DNA of 64,000 nt. Origin: Pseudomonas sp. Root562. Lineage in GTDB: Bacteria; Pseudomonadota; Gammaproteobacteria; Pseudomonadales; Pseudomonadaceae. This document shows positions 23,413 through 33,376 of this stretch, piece by piece. The stretch lies in assembly GCF_001427125.1 (NCBI RefSeq), contig NZ_LMGK01000021.1, positions 148,138 through 212,137 of the forward strand, given 5' to 3'. The notes under the pieces were generated by a model. It worked only from the letters and a program-made list of their open reading frames with translations. It ran no database searches and was not told where the DNA came from. The position numbers and the translations under genes were made by a program. Within the stretch, counting starts at the first letter, position 1; every line of letters starts with the position of its first letter.

Positions 23413-26400
23413 ATGGAGCGTCTGACACGCATTTTGGCCGCACTGACCCGCTGGGGTCTGGGCCTGTGCGCGTTGGTTTTGGTGTTGATGGCGTTTTACG
23501 TCAGTCTCGGCCGGGAACTGACGCCGCTGGTGGCCGAATACCGCGCCGAAGTCGAAACCAAAGCCAGCGAGGCTTTGGGCATGCCGCTGCAAATTGGCGA
23601 GCTGCGGGGCGACTGGAGTGGTTTCGCGCCCATTCTCTCGGCCCACGATGTGACGGTCGGTGTCGGCACCAATGCCTTGCATCTGGAAAAGGTGCGCGCG
23701 GTGCCGGACCTCTGGGCCAGCCTCATGGCCCGTGAAGTGCGCATCGCCCATCTGGAACTCAACGGCCTGAAGATCAGCCTCAAGGAAGGCGAGGACGGGC
23801 AGTGGGCGCTGGAGGGCTTGCCGGTCAAGGACGATCAGCCGCTGGACCCCGAGCAAATGCTCAATCGCATGCAAATGATCCAGCGCTTGTCGGTGCTCGA
23901 CAGCCAGGTCACCTTGCAACCGTTTGGTGAGTCGCCGCTGACCCTGACCTACGTCGGCCTGAGCCTGAAAACCGGTGCGGTTCGCCAGCGACTGGATGCC
24001 CGCCTGACGTTGCCGGACGGGCAGCCGGTGGCCATTAACCTGCGCACCCGCATTCGCGCGAGTCAGTGGAAGGACGGCGAAGCGCAGGCTTATGTCAGCC
24101 TGCCGCAGAGCGACTGGTCAAAATGGCTGCCCGAACGACTGACCCGACAGTGGAATTTCTCCGAGATCAAGGCCGGTGGCGAGGTGTGGGTCACCTGGGG
24201 GCAAGGGACGCTGCAGAGTGCAGCGGTGCGCCTGAATGCACCGCAACTCAATGGCGCCTATGCCGAGCGTAAACCCGTCAAGATCAGTAACCTGGCGCTC
24301 AACGCCTACTTCCAGCGCAACGCCGAAGGCATGATGGTGACCCTGGATTCGCTGGCCATGAACCTTGGTGAACGTCGCTGGGAAACGCATCTGCAGCTCA
24401 AGCAAACCGCGGCCTCCGACAAGTCCGAAGAGCTCTGGCACCTGCAAGCCGACCGCCTCGACCTGACTCCGCTGACACCGTTGCTCAATGCCCTGGCGCC
24501 CTTGCCTGAAGGTCTGGCTACAGTGGTTGATCGGCTGAAGGTGACCGGAGGGTTGCGCAACGTTCTGATCGATTTGCGCCCTAACGCCACCGACGACAGC
24601 AAGTTCAGTTTCGCGGCCAACCTTGAGCAGGTTGGGTTTGATGCCTATCACGGGGCTCCGGCGGCACGAAATGTAACGGGCAGCATCAGCGGTGATCTTG
24701 GGCACGGCGAACTGCGCATGGACAGCAAGGATTTCATGCTGCACCTGGACCCGATTTTCGCCAAGCCATGGCAATACATCCAGGCCAACGCCCGCCTGAC
24801 CTGGAAACTCGACAAAGAGAGTTTCACCCTGATCGCGCCGTACCTGAAGGTGCTGGGCGAGGAGGGCAAGATAGCCGGTGACTTTCTGATTCGCCTGTTT
24901 TTCGATGAAACCCGGGAAGATTACATGGATCTGCGGGTCGGCCTGGTGGACGGTGACGGTCGCTATACCGCCAAGTACCTGCCGACTGTCCTCAGCCCGG
25001 CGCTGGACGAATGGCTGCGCACGGCGATTCTCAAAGGGGCGGTGGATCAAGGCTTCTTCCAGTATCAAGGTTCGCTCAACCACGGCGCCGCCGAGACCGA
25101 CCGCAGCATCAGCCTGTTTTTCAAGGTGCACGATGCCGAACTGGCGTTCCAGCCAGGTTGGCCACACGTCAGCAAGGTCACCGGTGATGTGTTCGTTGAA
25201 GACAGCGGCGTGCGCATCCTGGCCAGCAAGGGCCAATTGCTCGATACCCAGGTCAGCGACATTTACGTCAATATTCCCCACGTACCCCAGGGGCAGAACA
25301 GTCATCTGTTTCTCGACGGTGGGTTCGCCGGCGGGTTGGGCGATGGCCTGAAAATCCTCAAGGAGGCGCCGATCGGCACTGCCGAGACCTTTGCCGGCTG
25401 GGAAGGCGAGGGTGATCTGCAAGGCAAGCTGAAGCTGGATATCCCGCTGGCCAAAGGTGAGCAGCCGAAAATCCAGGTCGACTTCAAAACCGCCAAGGCT
25501 CGCCTGAAACTTCCCGAGCCCCCTCTGGAGCTGACTCAACTCAAAGGCGATTTTCGTTTTGATAGCACCAAGGGGCTTAGCGGGCAGAACATCACCGCCC
25601 GGGCTTTCGATAAACCGGTGAGCGCGCAAATTTTTGCCGATGGCCGTGAAGGCAAGCTCAATACCCGGGTCGTGGCCTCGGGGCAGGTTGAAGTGAAGAA
25701 ACTCACCGAGTGGCTGAGCGTTACCCAGCCGTTGCCGGTCAGTGGCGTGATCCCGTATCAGCTGCAACTGACACTGGATGGTGCCGACAGCCAGTTGATG
25801 GTCAACTCCAGTCTCAAAGGCGTTGCCGTCGATCTGCCCGCACCTTTCGGCCTGACAGCAGAGGAGGGGCGAGACACGACATTTCGCATGACGTTGCAGG
25901 GCGCAGAGCGGCGTTACTGGGTGAACTACGGTCAGCTGGCGAATTTCACCTTTGCCGCACCGACGGGCAACTTTAACAACGGCCGTGGTGAGTTGTTCCT
26001 CGGCAACGGCGACGCGGTGTTACCCGGCGCCAAGGGCTTGCGTATTCGCGGAGTGCTGTCGGAGCTGGATGTCGGCCCCTGGCAGGATCTGGTCAATAAA
26101 TACGCCGGACAGGATCCGGGGGGCAGTGCCAAGCAACTGCTCAGCAGCGCCGACTTCAAGGTCGGCAAGCTCAGCGCGCTCGGCACTACGCTGGATCAGG
26201 CTTCTGTGCAATTGACGCGCAAGCCGTCCGCCTGGGCCTTGCAGCTTGACAGCCAGCAAGCCAAGGGCAGTGCCACTATTCCCGATGCGAAATCCGCGCC
26301 GTTGGTGGTCAACTTGCAATACGTGCGTTTGCCGGCACCTGATCCGACGGTACTGGCCGACGAAAACTCCCCGGACCCACTGGCCTCAGTCGATCCGACG

Positions 26401-27216
26401 AAGATTCCGGCGCTGGATATCACCATCAACCAGTTGTTCCAGGGCAACGACCTGGTCGGCGGCTGGTCATTGAAGATTCGTCCGACGCCTAAAGGCATTG
26501 CGTTCAATTCGCTGGACATGGGCCTGAAGGGCATTCTGTTGCAGGGCAGTGGTGGCTGGGAAGGCGTGCCCGGTTCCAGCACAAGCTTTTTCAAGGGCCG
26601 GGCCAGCGGCAAGAACCTCGCTGATGTGCTCAAGGGCTGGGGCTTTGCACCGAGCGTCACCAGCCAGGAGTTCCATATGGACGTCGATGGGCGCTGGCCG
26701 GGATCGCCAGCATGGCTGGCGACCAAGCGCTTCTCGGGCACGCTGGACGCCTCACTCAAAGAAGGCCAGTTTGTCGAAGTCGAAGGCAGTGCCCAGGCTT
26801 TGCGTGTGTTCGGCCTGCTCAACTTCAATTCCATTGGTCGCCGCTTGCGTCTGGACTTCTCCGACCTGTTCGGCAAAGGCTTGAGCTATGACCGGGTCAA
26901 AGGCCTGCTGGAGGCAAACAACGGCGTGTACGTCACGCGTGAACCGATCCGCCTGACCGGCCCGTCGAGCACCATCGAGCTTGATGGCACTTTGAACATG
27001 GTCGCCGATCAGATCGATGCGAAACTGCTGGTGACCTTGCCGGTGACCAACAACCTGCCGATTGCCGCGCTGATCGTCGGAGCACCGGCCATCGGTGGTG
27101 CGCTGTTTCTGATCGACAAGCTGATCGGAGACCGCGTGGCTCGCTTCGCCAGTGTGAAGTACACCGTCAAGGGGCCGTGGAAAGAACCGAAAATCACCTT
27201 CGACAAGCCGTTTTGA
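23413..27216 (+). CDS. yhdP: YhdP-family AsmA-like bridge protein
   Basis: 1267 residues, essentially the length of E. coli YhdP. One N-terminal membrane helix (about residues 15-38) precedes a very long beta-rich repeat region characteristic of AsmA-like proteins; the C-terminal part contains the conserved LNFNSIGRRLRLDFSDLFGKG. YhdP, with TamB and YdbH, carries phospholipids from inner to outer membrane. Start: ATG at 23413; the frame opens at 23392 with no better site. Lies between rng and the nitrilase gene, as in other pseudomonads. Confidence 0.93.
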   Translation: MERLTRILAALTRWGLGLCALVLVLMAFYVSLGRELTPLVAEYRAEVETKASEALGMPLQIGELRGDWSGFAPILSAHDVTVGVGTNALHLEKVRAVPDLWASLMAREVRIAHLELNGLKISLKEGEDGQWALEGLPVKDDQPLDPEQMLNRMQMIQRLSVLDSQVTLQPFGESPLTLTYVGLSLKTGAVRQRLDARLTLPDGQPVAINLRTRIRASQWKDGEAQAYVSLPQSDWSKWLPERLTRQWNFSEIKAGGEVWVTWGQGTLQSAAVRLNAPQLNGAYAERKPVKISNLALNAYFQRNAEGMMVTLDSLAMNLGERRWETHLQLKQTAASDKSEELWHLQADRLDLTPLTPLLNALAPLPEGLATVVDRLKVTGGLRNVLIDLRPNATDDSKFSFAANLEQVGFDAYHGAPAARNVTGSISGDLGHGELRMDSKDFMLHLDPIFAKPWQYIQANARLTWKLDKESFTLIAPYLKVLGEEGKIAGDFLIRLFFDETREDYMDLRVGLVDGDGRYTAKYLPTVLSPALDEWLRTAILKGAVDQGFFQYQGSLNHGAAETDRSISLFFKVHDAELAFQPGWPHVSKVTGDVFVEDSGVRILASKGQLLDTQVSDIYVNIPHVPQGQNSHLFLDGGFAGGLGDGLKILKEAPIGTAETFAGWEGEGDLQGKLKLDIPLAKGEQPKIQVDFKTAKARLKLPEPPLELTQLKGDFRFDSTKGLSGQNITARAFDKPVSAQIFADGREGKLNTRVVASGQVEVKKLTEWLSVTQPLPVSGVIPYQLQLTLDGADSQLMVNSSLKGVAVDLPAPFGLTAEEGRDTTFRMTLQGAERRYWVNYGQLANFTFAAPTGNFNNGRGELFLGNGDAVLPGAKGLRIRGVLSELDVGPWQDLVNKYAGQDPGGSAKQLLSSADFKVGKLSALGTTLDQASVQLTRKPSAWALQLDSQQAKGSATIPDAKSAPLVVNLQYVRLPAPDPTVLADENSPDPLASVDPTKIPALDITINQLFQGNDLVGGWSLKIRPTPKGIAFNSLDMGLKGILLQGSGGWEGVPGSSTSFFKGRASGKNLADVLKGWGFAPSVTSQEFHMDVDGRWPGSPAWLATKRFSGTLDASLKEGQFVEVEGSAQALRVFGLLNFNSIGRRLRLDFSDLFGKGLSYDRVKGLLEANNGVYVTREPIRLTGPSSTIELDGTLNMVADQIDAKLLVTLPVTNNLPIAALIVGAPAIGGALFLIDKLIGDRVARFASVKYTVKGPWKEPKITFDKPF

Positions 27217-27287
27217 GTTTCTTTTTTGAAAAGGCGCTCGGCAAATCTATGGAGTAGCATGGCCGCATACGTTTCCAGGAGTGCGCC

Positions 27288-28136
27288 ATGTCTGTAGCGG
27301 TGATTCAAATGGTCAGCCAGAGCGATGTGCTGGCCAATCTGGTCCAGGCCCGACGCCTGCTCGAACAGGCTGCGAAGGCTGGGGCTGTGCTTGCCGTGCT
27401 GCCGGAAAACTTCGCTGCCATGGGGCGCCGCGACATTGCCGACATCGGCCGCGCCGAGGCCTTGGGCGAAGGCCCGATCCTGCCATGGTTGAAACAGACC
27501 GCACGTGACCTCAAGTTATGGATAGTGGCCGGCACTTTGCCGTTGCCGCCGGTGGATCAACCGACGGCCAAGGTGCATGCCTGCTCGCTGCTGGTCGATG
27601 ATCAAGGCGAAACAGTGGCGCGCTACGACAAACTGCACCTGTTCGACGTCGACGTGGCCGACAATCGTGGCCGTTACCGTGAATCCGATGACTATGCTTA
27701 TGGCAGTGGCGTTGTGGTGGCGGACACGCCGGTTGGCCGGGTTGGCCTGACAGTCTGTTATGACTTGCGCTTTCCGGAGCTCTACAGCGAATTGCGTGCA
27801 GCCGGCGCGGAGCTGATTACCGCTCCATCGGCGTTCACCGCGGTGACCGGCGCGGCGCATTGGGATGTGCTGATTCGCGCACGGGCCATCGAGACACAGT
27901 GTTATGTGCTCGCGGCCGCCCAGGGCGGGACGCATCCGGGGCCGCGGGAAACGTTTGGCCATGCTGCCATCATCGACCCGTGGGGCCGGGTGCTGGCGCA
28001 ACAGGATCAAGGCGAGGCCGTGCTGCTGGCCGAACGCGATAGCAGCGAACAGGCGTCCATCCGGGCGCGGATGCCGGTGTCCAGTCATCGGCGCTTTTTC
28101 TCGCAGGGCGCCCAGCGACCTGCCTCAGAACGATGA
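27288..28136 (+). CDS. carbon-nitrogen hydrolase (nitrilase-like, Nit1 branch)
   Basis: 282 residues. The catalytic triad is visible: Glu in VLPENFAAMG (about residue 44), Lys in RYDKLHLFDVD (about 115) and Cys in VGLTVCYDLRFPELY (about 156). The sequence fits the NIT1/YbeM group, which hydrolyses damaged metabolites such as deaminated glutathione in characterised members. Activity here is inferred. Co-directional with yhdP and tldD; tldD begins 19 bp later. Confidence 0.87.
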   Translation: MSVAVIQMVSQSDVLANLVQARRLLEQAAKAGAVLAVLPENFAAMGRRDIADIGRAEALGEGPILPWLKQTARDLKLWIVAGTLPLPPVDQPTAKVHACSLLVDDQGETVARYDKLHLFDVDVADNRGRYRESDDYAYGSGVVVADTPVGRVGLTVCYDLRFPELYSELRAAGAELITAPSAFTAVTGAAHWDVLIRARAIETQCYVLAAAQGGTHPGPRETFGHAAIIDPWGRVLAQQDQGEAVLLAERDSSEQASIRARMPVSSHRRFFSQGAQRPASER

Positions 28137-28155
28137 ATTTTAAGGCGTAAAGCAT

Positions 28156-29598
28156 ATGAGCGAGTTGTTGTCCTCAGTCAGTGAACATCTCCTGGCGCCT
28201 GGCGGCGTAACAATCGAAAGCCTGCAAGGCGTACTCGGCGACCTGGCCGGGCCGGGCATCGATGCCGCCGACCTGTATTTCCAGGGGCAGATATCCGAGT
28301 CCTGGGCGCTGGAAGACGGCATCGTCAAGGAAGGCAGTTTCAACCTCGACCAAGGGGTTGGCGTGCGGGCGCAATCGGGAGAGAAAACCGGTTTTGCCTA
28401 CAGCAACGCGATCACCCTGGAAGCCTTGGGTGCGGCGGCCCGTGCTGCCCGTTCGATTTCCCGGGCGGGACAGAACGGCACCGTGCAAGCGTTCACCACG
28501 CAAGATGTCGCTCAGCTGTACGCTCCGGACAATCCGTTGGAAGTGCTGACCCGCGCCGAGAAAGTCGACCTGCTCAAGCGCATCGATGCCGCGACCCGTG
28601 CCCTCGACCCGCGTATCCAGCAAGTGACCGTGAGCATGGCGGGGGTCTGGGAGCGGATTCTGGTGGCATCCACCGATGGTGGTCTGGCGGCGGATGTGCG
28701 GCCGCTGGTGCGTTTCAACGTCAGCGTGATCGTTGAGCAAAATGGTCGACGCGAGCGCGGCGGCCATGGTGGCGGTGGTCGTACCGATTACCGCTATTTC
28801 CTCGCTGAAGACCGCGCCATGGGGTATGCCCGTGAGGCACTGCGTCAGGCGCTGGTGAATCTCGAAGCCATCCCTGCGCCGGCCGGTACGCTGCCGGTGG
28901 TGCTCGGCTCCGGTTGGTCCGGCGTGCTGCTGCACGAAGCGGTCGGTCACGGCCTGGAAGGCGATTTCAACCGCAAGGGCAGCTCGGCCTACAGTGGGCG
29001 CATGGGCGAGATGGTTGCGTCCAAGCTTTGCACCATTGTCGATGATGGCACCCTGTCGGGGCGCCGCGGATCCTTGAACGTCGACGACGAGGGCACGCCG
29101 ACCGAATGCACCACGCTGATCGAAAACGGCGTCCTCAAGGGCTACATGCAGGACAAGCTCAACGCGCGTCTGATGGGCGTCGCCCGAACCGGTAACGGTC
29201 GCCGCGAATCCTACGCGCACTTGCCGATGCCGCGCATGACCAACACCTACATGCTCGCCGGCGAAAGCGATCCGCAGGAAATCATCGCTTCGGTGAAACG
29301 CGGCATCTACTGCGCGAACCTTGGCGGCGGGCAGGTGGATATCACCAGCGGCAAGTTTGTGTTTTCCACCAGCGAGGCGTACCTGATCGAGGACGGCAAG
29401 ATCACTGCGCCGGTCAAAGGCGCGACCTTGATCGGCAACGGTCCGGAAGCCATGAGTAAAGTGTCGATGGTCGGCAACGATCTGGCGCTGGACAGTGGAG
29501 TGGGGACGTGCGGCAAGGATGGGCAGTCGGTGCCGGTAGGTGTCGGCCAGCCAACGCTGAAAATTGATGCGATCACCGTGGGTGGCACGGGCGCATAA
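28156..29598 (+). CDS. tldD: metalloprotease TldD
   Basis: 480 residues. With PmbA (TldE) it forms a heterodimeric zinc protease that trims peptides such as microcin B17 precursor and CcdA. The zinc-binding HEAVGHGLEGDF (about residue 262) is intact, followed by the conserved Cys-rich/Gly-rich C-terminal half (CANLGGGQVDITSGKFVFS). Its partner gene pmbA lies 680 bp downstream, separated by the convergent darP. Confidence 0.95.
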   Translation: MSELLSSVSEHLLAPGGVTIESLQGVLGDLAGPGIDAADLYFQGQISESWALEDGIVKEGSFNLDQGVGVRAQSGEKTGFAYSNAITLEALGAAARAARSISRAGQNGTVQAFTTQDVAQLYAPDNPLEVLTRAEKVDLLKRIDAATRALDPRIQQVTVSMAGVWERILVASTDGGLAADVRPLVRFNVSVIVEQNGRRERGGHGGGGRTDYRYFLAEDRAMGYAREALRQALVNLEAIPAPAGTLPVVLGSGWSGVLLHEAVGHGLEGDFNRKGSSAYSGRMGEMVASKLCTIVDDGTLSGRRGSLNVDDEGTPTECTTLIENGVLKGYMQDKLNARLMGVARTGNGRRESYAHLPMPRMTNTYMLAGESDPQEIIASVKRGIYCANLGGGQVDITSGKFVFSTSEAYLIEDGKITAPVKGATLIGNGPEAMSKVSMVGNDLALDSGVGTCGKDGQSVPVGVGQPTLKIDAITVGGTGA

Positions 29599-29610
29599 GA
29601 CGTGAAGCTT

Positions 29611-29637
29611 CGGGTGAGTCGCCTGGCGACTCACCCG
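29611..29637. terminator. perfect hairpin between convergent tldD and darP
   Basis: CGGGTGAGTCGCC (29611-29623) and GGCGACTCACCCG (29625-29637) are exact reverse complements around one T. It starts 13 bp behind the tldD stop and ends 10 bp from the darP stop. No T run on either side, so it is either a weak two-way terminator or an mRNA-stabilising end. Confidence 0.6.
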
Positions 29638-29646
29638 GTCAGAGAT

Positions 29647-30171
29647 TCAGCGCAGACCGCGTTGAGTCTCGTCCAGCTCACGGATGTACTTGAAGATTTT
29701 ACGGCTGGAAGCAGGAGGCTTGTTTTGCGCAACCTCGTGCTGGGCCTGTCGGATCAGGGAGCGTAATTGCTGGCGGTCCGCGTCCGGGTAGTCGACGACG
29801 AATTTTTCCAGCACGGCATCGTCGCCGGCGATCAGGCGATCGCGCCAACGCTCCAGGTTATGGAAACGTTCGTTGTACTGGCGAGTGGAGGCATCGAGTT
29901 GATCGAGCAGAACCAGAATGGCGTCAGTGTCCTGATCGCGCATCAGCTTGCCGATGAACTGAAGATGCCGTTTACGCGCGATGTTCGCGGTGTGCTTGGG
30001 CGCATCGGCCAGAGCCCGGCGCAAAGCGTCGGTCAATGGCAGTTTTGCCAGCAAGTCAGGCTTGAGTGTTGTAAGGCGCTCGCCGAGGTCAACCAGAGCA
30101 TGCAGCTCGCGTTTAACCTGGGATTTGCTTTTTTCTCCCGTATCGAGGGAGTCGTCGTAAGAATCAACCAT
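29647..30171 (-). CDS. darP: ribosome biogenesis factor DarP (YjgA, DUF615)
   Basis: 174 residues, the length of E. coli YjgA/DarP, which binds late 50S precursors and helps mature the peptidyl-transferase centre. Characteristic text: SKSQVKRELHALVDLGERL near the start, RKRHLQFIGKLMRD in the middle and KIFKYIREL at the end. The frame stays open to 31656, but the ATG at 30171 gives the family start and the rest is antisense to pmbA. Confidence 0.93.
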   Translation of the reverse strand: MVDSYDDSLDTGEKSKSQVKRELHALVDLGERLTTLKPDLLAKLPLTDALRRALADAPKHTANIARKRHLQFIGKLMRDQDTDAILVLLDQLDASTRQYNERFHNLERWRDRLIAGDDAVLEKFVVDYPDADRQQLRSLIRQAQHEVAQNKPPASSRKIFKYIRELDETQRGLR

Positions 30172-30279
30172 GGTGGCCGTCCGCAAAGAAACGCCGCCAT
30201 GATAACCAGTCGGGGGCCGCTTGTCCGGCCCGGTCGCTCGATGACCGTTACCGAAAGCAGAATTTGAGTGGAGAACAGC

Positions 30280-31626
30280 ATGAGTGCAGTTGAAAGCGTC
30301 GGCCCACAAGCGTTGCCGGCACTGCAGGAACAAGTCGAGCAGATCATCGCTGAAGCCAAGCGCCAGGGTGCCAGTGCCTGTGAAGTGGCAGTGTCCCTGG
30401 AGCAGGGCCTGTCGACCACAGTGCGCCAGCGTGAAGTCGAAACCGTTGAATTCAATCGTGATCAGGGTTTTGGCATCACCTTGTATGTCGGCCAGCGCAA
30501 GGGCTCGGCCAGCACTTCGGCGAGTGGCCCGGATGCCATTCGCGAAACCGTCGCGGCGGCGTTGGCCATTGCCAAACACACCTCGGAAGACGAAGCGTCG
30601 GGCCTTGCAGATGCTGCTCTGATGGCGCGTGACGTGGAGGACTTCGACCTGTTCCACCAATGGGACATCACCCCGGAACAAGCCATAGAGCAGGCGCTGG
30701 CCTGCGAAGCTGCGGCGTTTGCCGCCGATAGCCGGATCAAGAATGCCGACGGCACCACCCTGAGCACGCATCAGGGTTGCCGGGTCTATGGCAACAGCCA
30801 CGGTTTTGTCGGTGGTTATGCGTCGACCCGCCACAGCCTGAGCTGCGTAATGATTGCCGAGGCCGATGGCCAGATGCAGCGTGATTACTGGTACGACGTG
30901 AATCGCCAGGGCAGTTTGCTGGCCGACCCTGTCAGCATCGGCCAGCGTGCCGCGCAGCGAGCGGCGAGCCGCCTGGGTGCGCGTCCGGTGCCGACCTGCG
31001 AAGTGCCAGTGCTGTTTTCGGCAGAATTGGCCGGTGGCTTGTTCGGCAGTTTCCTGTCGGCGATTTCCGGCGGCAGCCTGTATCGCAAATCGTCGTTCCT
31101 TGAGGGCACCCTCGGCCAGAAGTTGTTCCCGGAATGGCTGACGATCGATGAGCGACCGCACCTGATGCGCGCCATGGGCAGTGCCGCGTTCGATGGCGAT
31201 GGCCTGGCAACCTACGCCAAGCCGTTCGTCGAAAAGGGCGAATTGGTTTCCTACATCCTCGGCACCTATTCCGGCCGCAAGCTCGGCATGCCGAGCACCG
31301 CGAACGCCGGCGGTGTGCACAACCTGTTTGTCACCCATGGCGACGAAGATCAGGCTGCCTTGCTGCGACGCATGGGGCGTGGCTTGTTGGTCACAGAGTT
31401 GATGGGCCAGGGCCTGAACATGGTGACGGGCGATTATTCGCGCGGCGCGGCGGGCTACTGGGTCGAGAACGGCGAGATCCAGTTTGCGGTCCAGGAAGTG
31501 ACCATCGCCGGCAACATGCGCGACATGTTCAAACAGATCGTTGCCGTGGGTAATGACCTGGAGCTGCGCAGCAACATTCGCACCGGTTCGGTGTTGATCG
31601 AGCGGATGACAGTCGCCGGTAGCTAA
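30280..31626 (+). CDS. pmbA: metalloprotease PmbA (TldE)
   Basis: 448 residues. Partner of TldD without the zinc HExxxH motif; needed for the protease complex and for maturation of modified peptides. Shares the TldD fold, with REVETVEFNRDQGFGITLYVG near the N-terminus and GTYSGRKLGMPSTANAGGVHN late. The ATG at 30280 was chosen because GTGGAG at 30268-30273 is its ribosome-binding site rather than a start. Confidence 0.94.
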   Translation: MSAVESVGPQALPALQEQVEQIIAEAKRQGASACEVAVSLEQGLSTTVRQREVETVEFNRDQGFGITLYVGQRKGSASTSASGPDAIRETVAAALAIAKHTSEDEASGLADAALMARDVEDFDLFHQWDITPEQAIEQALACEAAAFAADSRIKNADGTTLSTHQGCRVYGNSHGFVGGYASTRHSLSCVMIAEADGQMQRDYWYDVNRQGSLLADPVSIGQRAAQRAASRLGARPVPTCEVPVLFSAELAGGLFGSFLSAISGGSLYRKSSFLEGTLGQKLFPEWLTIDERPHLMRAMGSAAFDGDGLATYAKPFVEKGELVSYILGTYSGRKLGMPSTANAGGVHNLFVTHGDEDQAALLRRMGRGLLVTELMGQGLNMVTGDYSRGAAGYWVENGEIQFAVQEVTIAGNMRDMFKQIVAVGNDLELRSNIRTGSVLIERMTVAGS

Positions 31627-31640
31627 CCTCAGCAGCCCAT

Positions 31641-31679
31641 GAAAAAGGCGCGCCACCCATTGGGTGGCGCGCCTTTTTC
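31641..31679. terminator. bidirectional terminator pmbA / ptsO
   Basis: GAAAAAGGCGCGCCACCCA and its perfect reverse complement meet around a single T: a strong GC stem with an A run on one side and a T run on the other. It serves pmbA on the plus strand and the long LPS/PTS unit on the minus strand. Confidence 0.9.
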
Positions 31680-31748
31680 ATGGGGCTGACTCGGCAGAAG
31701 CAACCGTGGTCGCGATTTCGCAGTGTCGGTCAACGATAGGTTTGCCGC

Positions 31749-32024
31749 TTACTCGCCTTCGTCGAAGTAGTTGTTGATCAGTGCGACCAAGGCGTCCAAC
31801 GCTTCCTGCTCCTGTTCGCCTTCCGTACTCAGGTAGATCCTCGTACCTTTGCCGGCAGCCAGCATCATCATGGCCATGATGCTTTTTCCGTCGACGGTGG
31901 TTTGCGGCGTGCGGCCTACCCTGATCGTACAGTCCTTGAACTGACCGGCGACCCCAACGAATTTTGCGGATGCCCGGGCGTGCAGGCCCAGCTTGTTGAT
32001 GATTTCGATTTCCAGAGCAGGCAT
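31749..32024 (-). CDS. ptsO: nitrogen-PTS phosphocarrier NPr
   Basis: 91 residues, HPr fold. The phosphorylated His lies in KLGLHARASAKFV (about residue 16); the Ser-46-type region reads DGKSIMAMMML. NPr passes phosphate from EI-Ntr (PtsP) to EIIA-Ntr (PtsN), a regulatory chain rather than sugar uptake. Last gene of the unit, 15 bp behind rapZ. Confidence 0.95.
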   Translation of the reverse strand: MPALEIEIINKLGLHARASAKFVGVAGQFKDCTIRVGRTPQTTVDGKSIMAMMMLAAGKGTRIYLSTEGEQEQEALDALVALINNYFDEGE

Positions 32025-32039
32025 CGCGATGTGAATCCT

Positions 32040-32897
32040 TTAGCTGAGGTCGCGGTGGCGAACCTGGACGTTCTTCAGGGATTGCTGCAGGGTCTTGCCC
32101 AAGCGTTCGGTCAGGTAGACGGAGCGGTGATGTCCGCCGGTGCAACCGATGGCAATCGTGACGTAAGCGCGGTTACTGGCCGCAAAGCGCGGTAGCCATT
32201 TGAGCAAGTATGTGGAAATGTCCTGGAACATCTCCTCGACATCCGGTTGCGCCGCCAGGTACTCGATCACAGGTTGATCAAGGCCGGACTGCGCGCGCAG
32301 CTCCGGCTTCCAGTAGGGGTTGGGCAGGCAGCGCACATCGAACACCAGATCGGCGTCCACCGGCATGCCGCGCTTGAAGCCGAAAGATTCCACCAGGAAT
32401 GCCGTGCCGGGTTCCGGCTGGTTCAGCAGGCGCAGCTTGATCGTATCGCGCAGCTGATACAGGTTCAGGTTGGTGGTATTTACCTTGAGATCGGCAAGGT
32501 CGGCAATCGGCCCGAGCAGGCTGGTTTCATCACTGATGGCCTCGGCCAACGAGCGATTGGCGCTGCTCAATGGGTGGCGACGACGGGTTTCGGAAAAGCG
32601 TTTCAGCAAGGTTTCTTCGTCGGCGTCCAGGTACAGGACATCACACTGGATATGCCGGCTGCGGACTTCTTCGAGCAGTTCGGGGAACCGCGACAGGTGA
32701 CTCGGCAAGTTACGCGCGTCGATGGATACGGCAACCAGTGGTTGCACCAGTTCGGTATGGATCAATGCGCGCTCGGCCAACTCGGGCAGCAACCCGGCAG
32801 GCAGGTTGTCGATGCAGTAATAGCCATTGTCCTCAAGCACATCGAGGGCAGTACTTTTACCTGAGCCGGAGCGTCCGCTGACGATGATCAAGCGCAT
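32040..32897 (-). CDS. rapZ: RNase adapter protein RapZ
   Basis: 285 residues. In enterobacteria RapZ binds GlcN6P and guides RNase E to small RNAs controlling GlmS; in Pseudomonas the role is less clear. The Walker A GRSGSGKSTALDVLED is at the N-terminus, and the C-terminal GCTGGHHRSVYLTERL is the conserved binding part. Two bases separate it from ptsN. Confidence 0.95.
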   Translation of the reverse strand: MRLIIVSGRSGSGKSTALDVLEDNGYYCIDNLPAGLLPELAERALIHTELVQPLVAVSIDARNLPSHLSRFPELLEEVRSRHIQCDVLYLDADEETLLKRFSETRRRHPLSSANRSLAEAISDETSLLGPIADLADLKVNTTNLNLYQLRDTIKLRLLNQPEPGTAFLVESFGFKRGMPVDADLVFDVRCLPNPYWKPELRAQSGLDQPVIEYLAAQPDVEEMFQDISTYLLKWLPRFAASNRAYVTIAIGCTGGHHRSVYLTERLGKTLQQSLKNVQVRHRDLS

Positions 32898-32899
32898 GA

Positions 32900-33364
32900 T
32901 TAATGACCGTTTTGCTCGTCCAGGACTACCTGATACAAGGCTTCATTGCTCGGCGCGCTGCGCAGTTTTTCACGCACTTCCTTGCGGTCGAGCATGCTGG
33001 CGATCTGGCGTAAAAGTTCCAGGTGCGCATCGGTAGCGGCTTCCGGGACCAGCAGAACGAACAGCAGGTCAACCGGTGCGCCGTCGATGGCATCGAAATC
33101 GATAGGGGCATCAAGGTGCATCAAGGCACTGATGGGTGAATGACAGCCCTTGAGGCGACAGTGGGGGATGGCGATACCGTTGCCAAAACCGGTTGAACCG
33201 AGTTTTTCACGGGCGACCAGGCTCTCGAAGACATCCTGCATGGCCAGATCCGGCACTTCGCGATGGATGAGGTTGGCAATTTGCTCGAGGGCTTTCTTTT
33301 TACTGCCGCCCGGCACGTTCACCAGGGAACGGCCGGGGGTCAGGATGCTTTCAAGTCGGATCAT
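32900..33364 (-). CDS. ptsN: nitrogen-PTS EIIA component PtsN
   Basis: 154 residues, EIIA fructose/mannitol-type fold. The phosphorylated His lies in GNGIAIPHCRLKG (about residue 68). PtsN receives phosphate from NPr and regulates potassium transport, carbon/nitrogen balance and, in Pseudomonas, polyhydroxyalkanoate and sigma-54 promoters. Its place behind rpoN and hpf is conserved. Confidence 0.95.
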   Translation of the reverse strand: MIRLESILTPGRSLVNVPGGSKKKALEQIANLIHREVPDLAMQDVFESLVAREKLGSTGFGNGIAIPHCRLKGCHSPISALMHLDAPIDFDAIDGAPVDLLFVLLVPEAATDAHLELLRQIASMLDRKEVREKLRSAPSNEALYQVVLDEQNGH

Positions 33365-33376
33365 GGGTAGGGAGTG

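Noticed and set aside
22192..23919. 575-codon minus-strand frame
   Set aside because: Antisense to rng and the start of yhdP; His/Gln/Arg-rich composition typical of shadow frames.
30172..31656. N-terminal extension of darP to 669 residues
   Set aside because: The added part is antisense to pmbA; the ATG at 30171 gives the normal DarP length.
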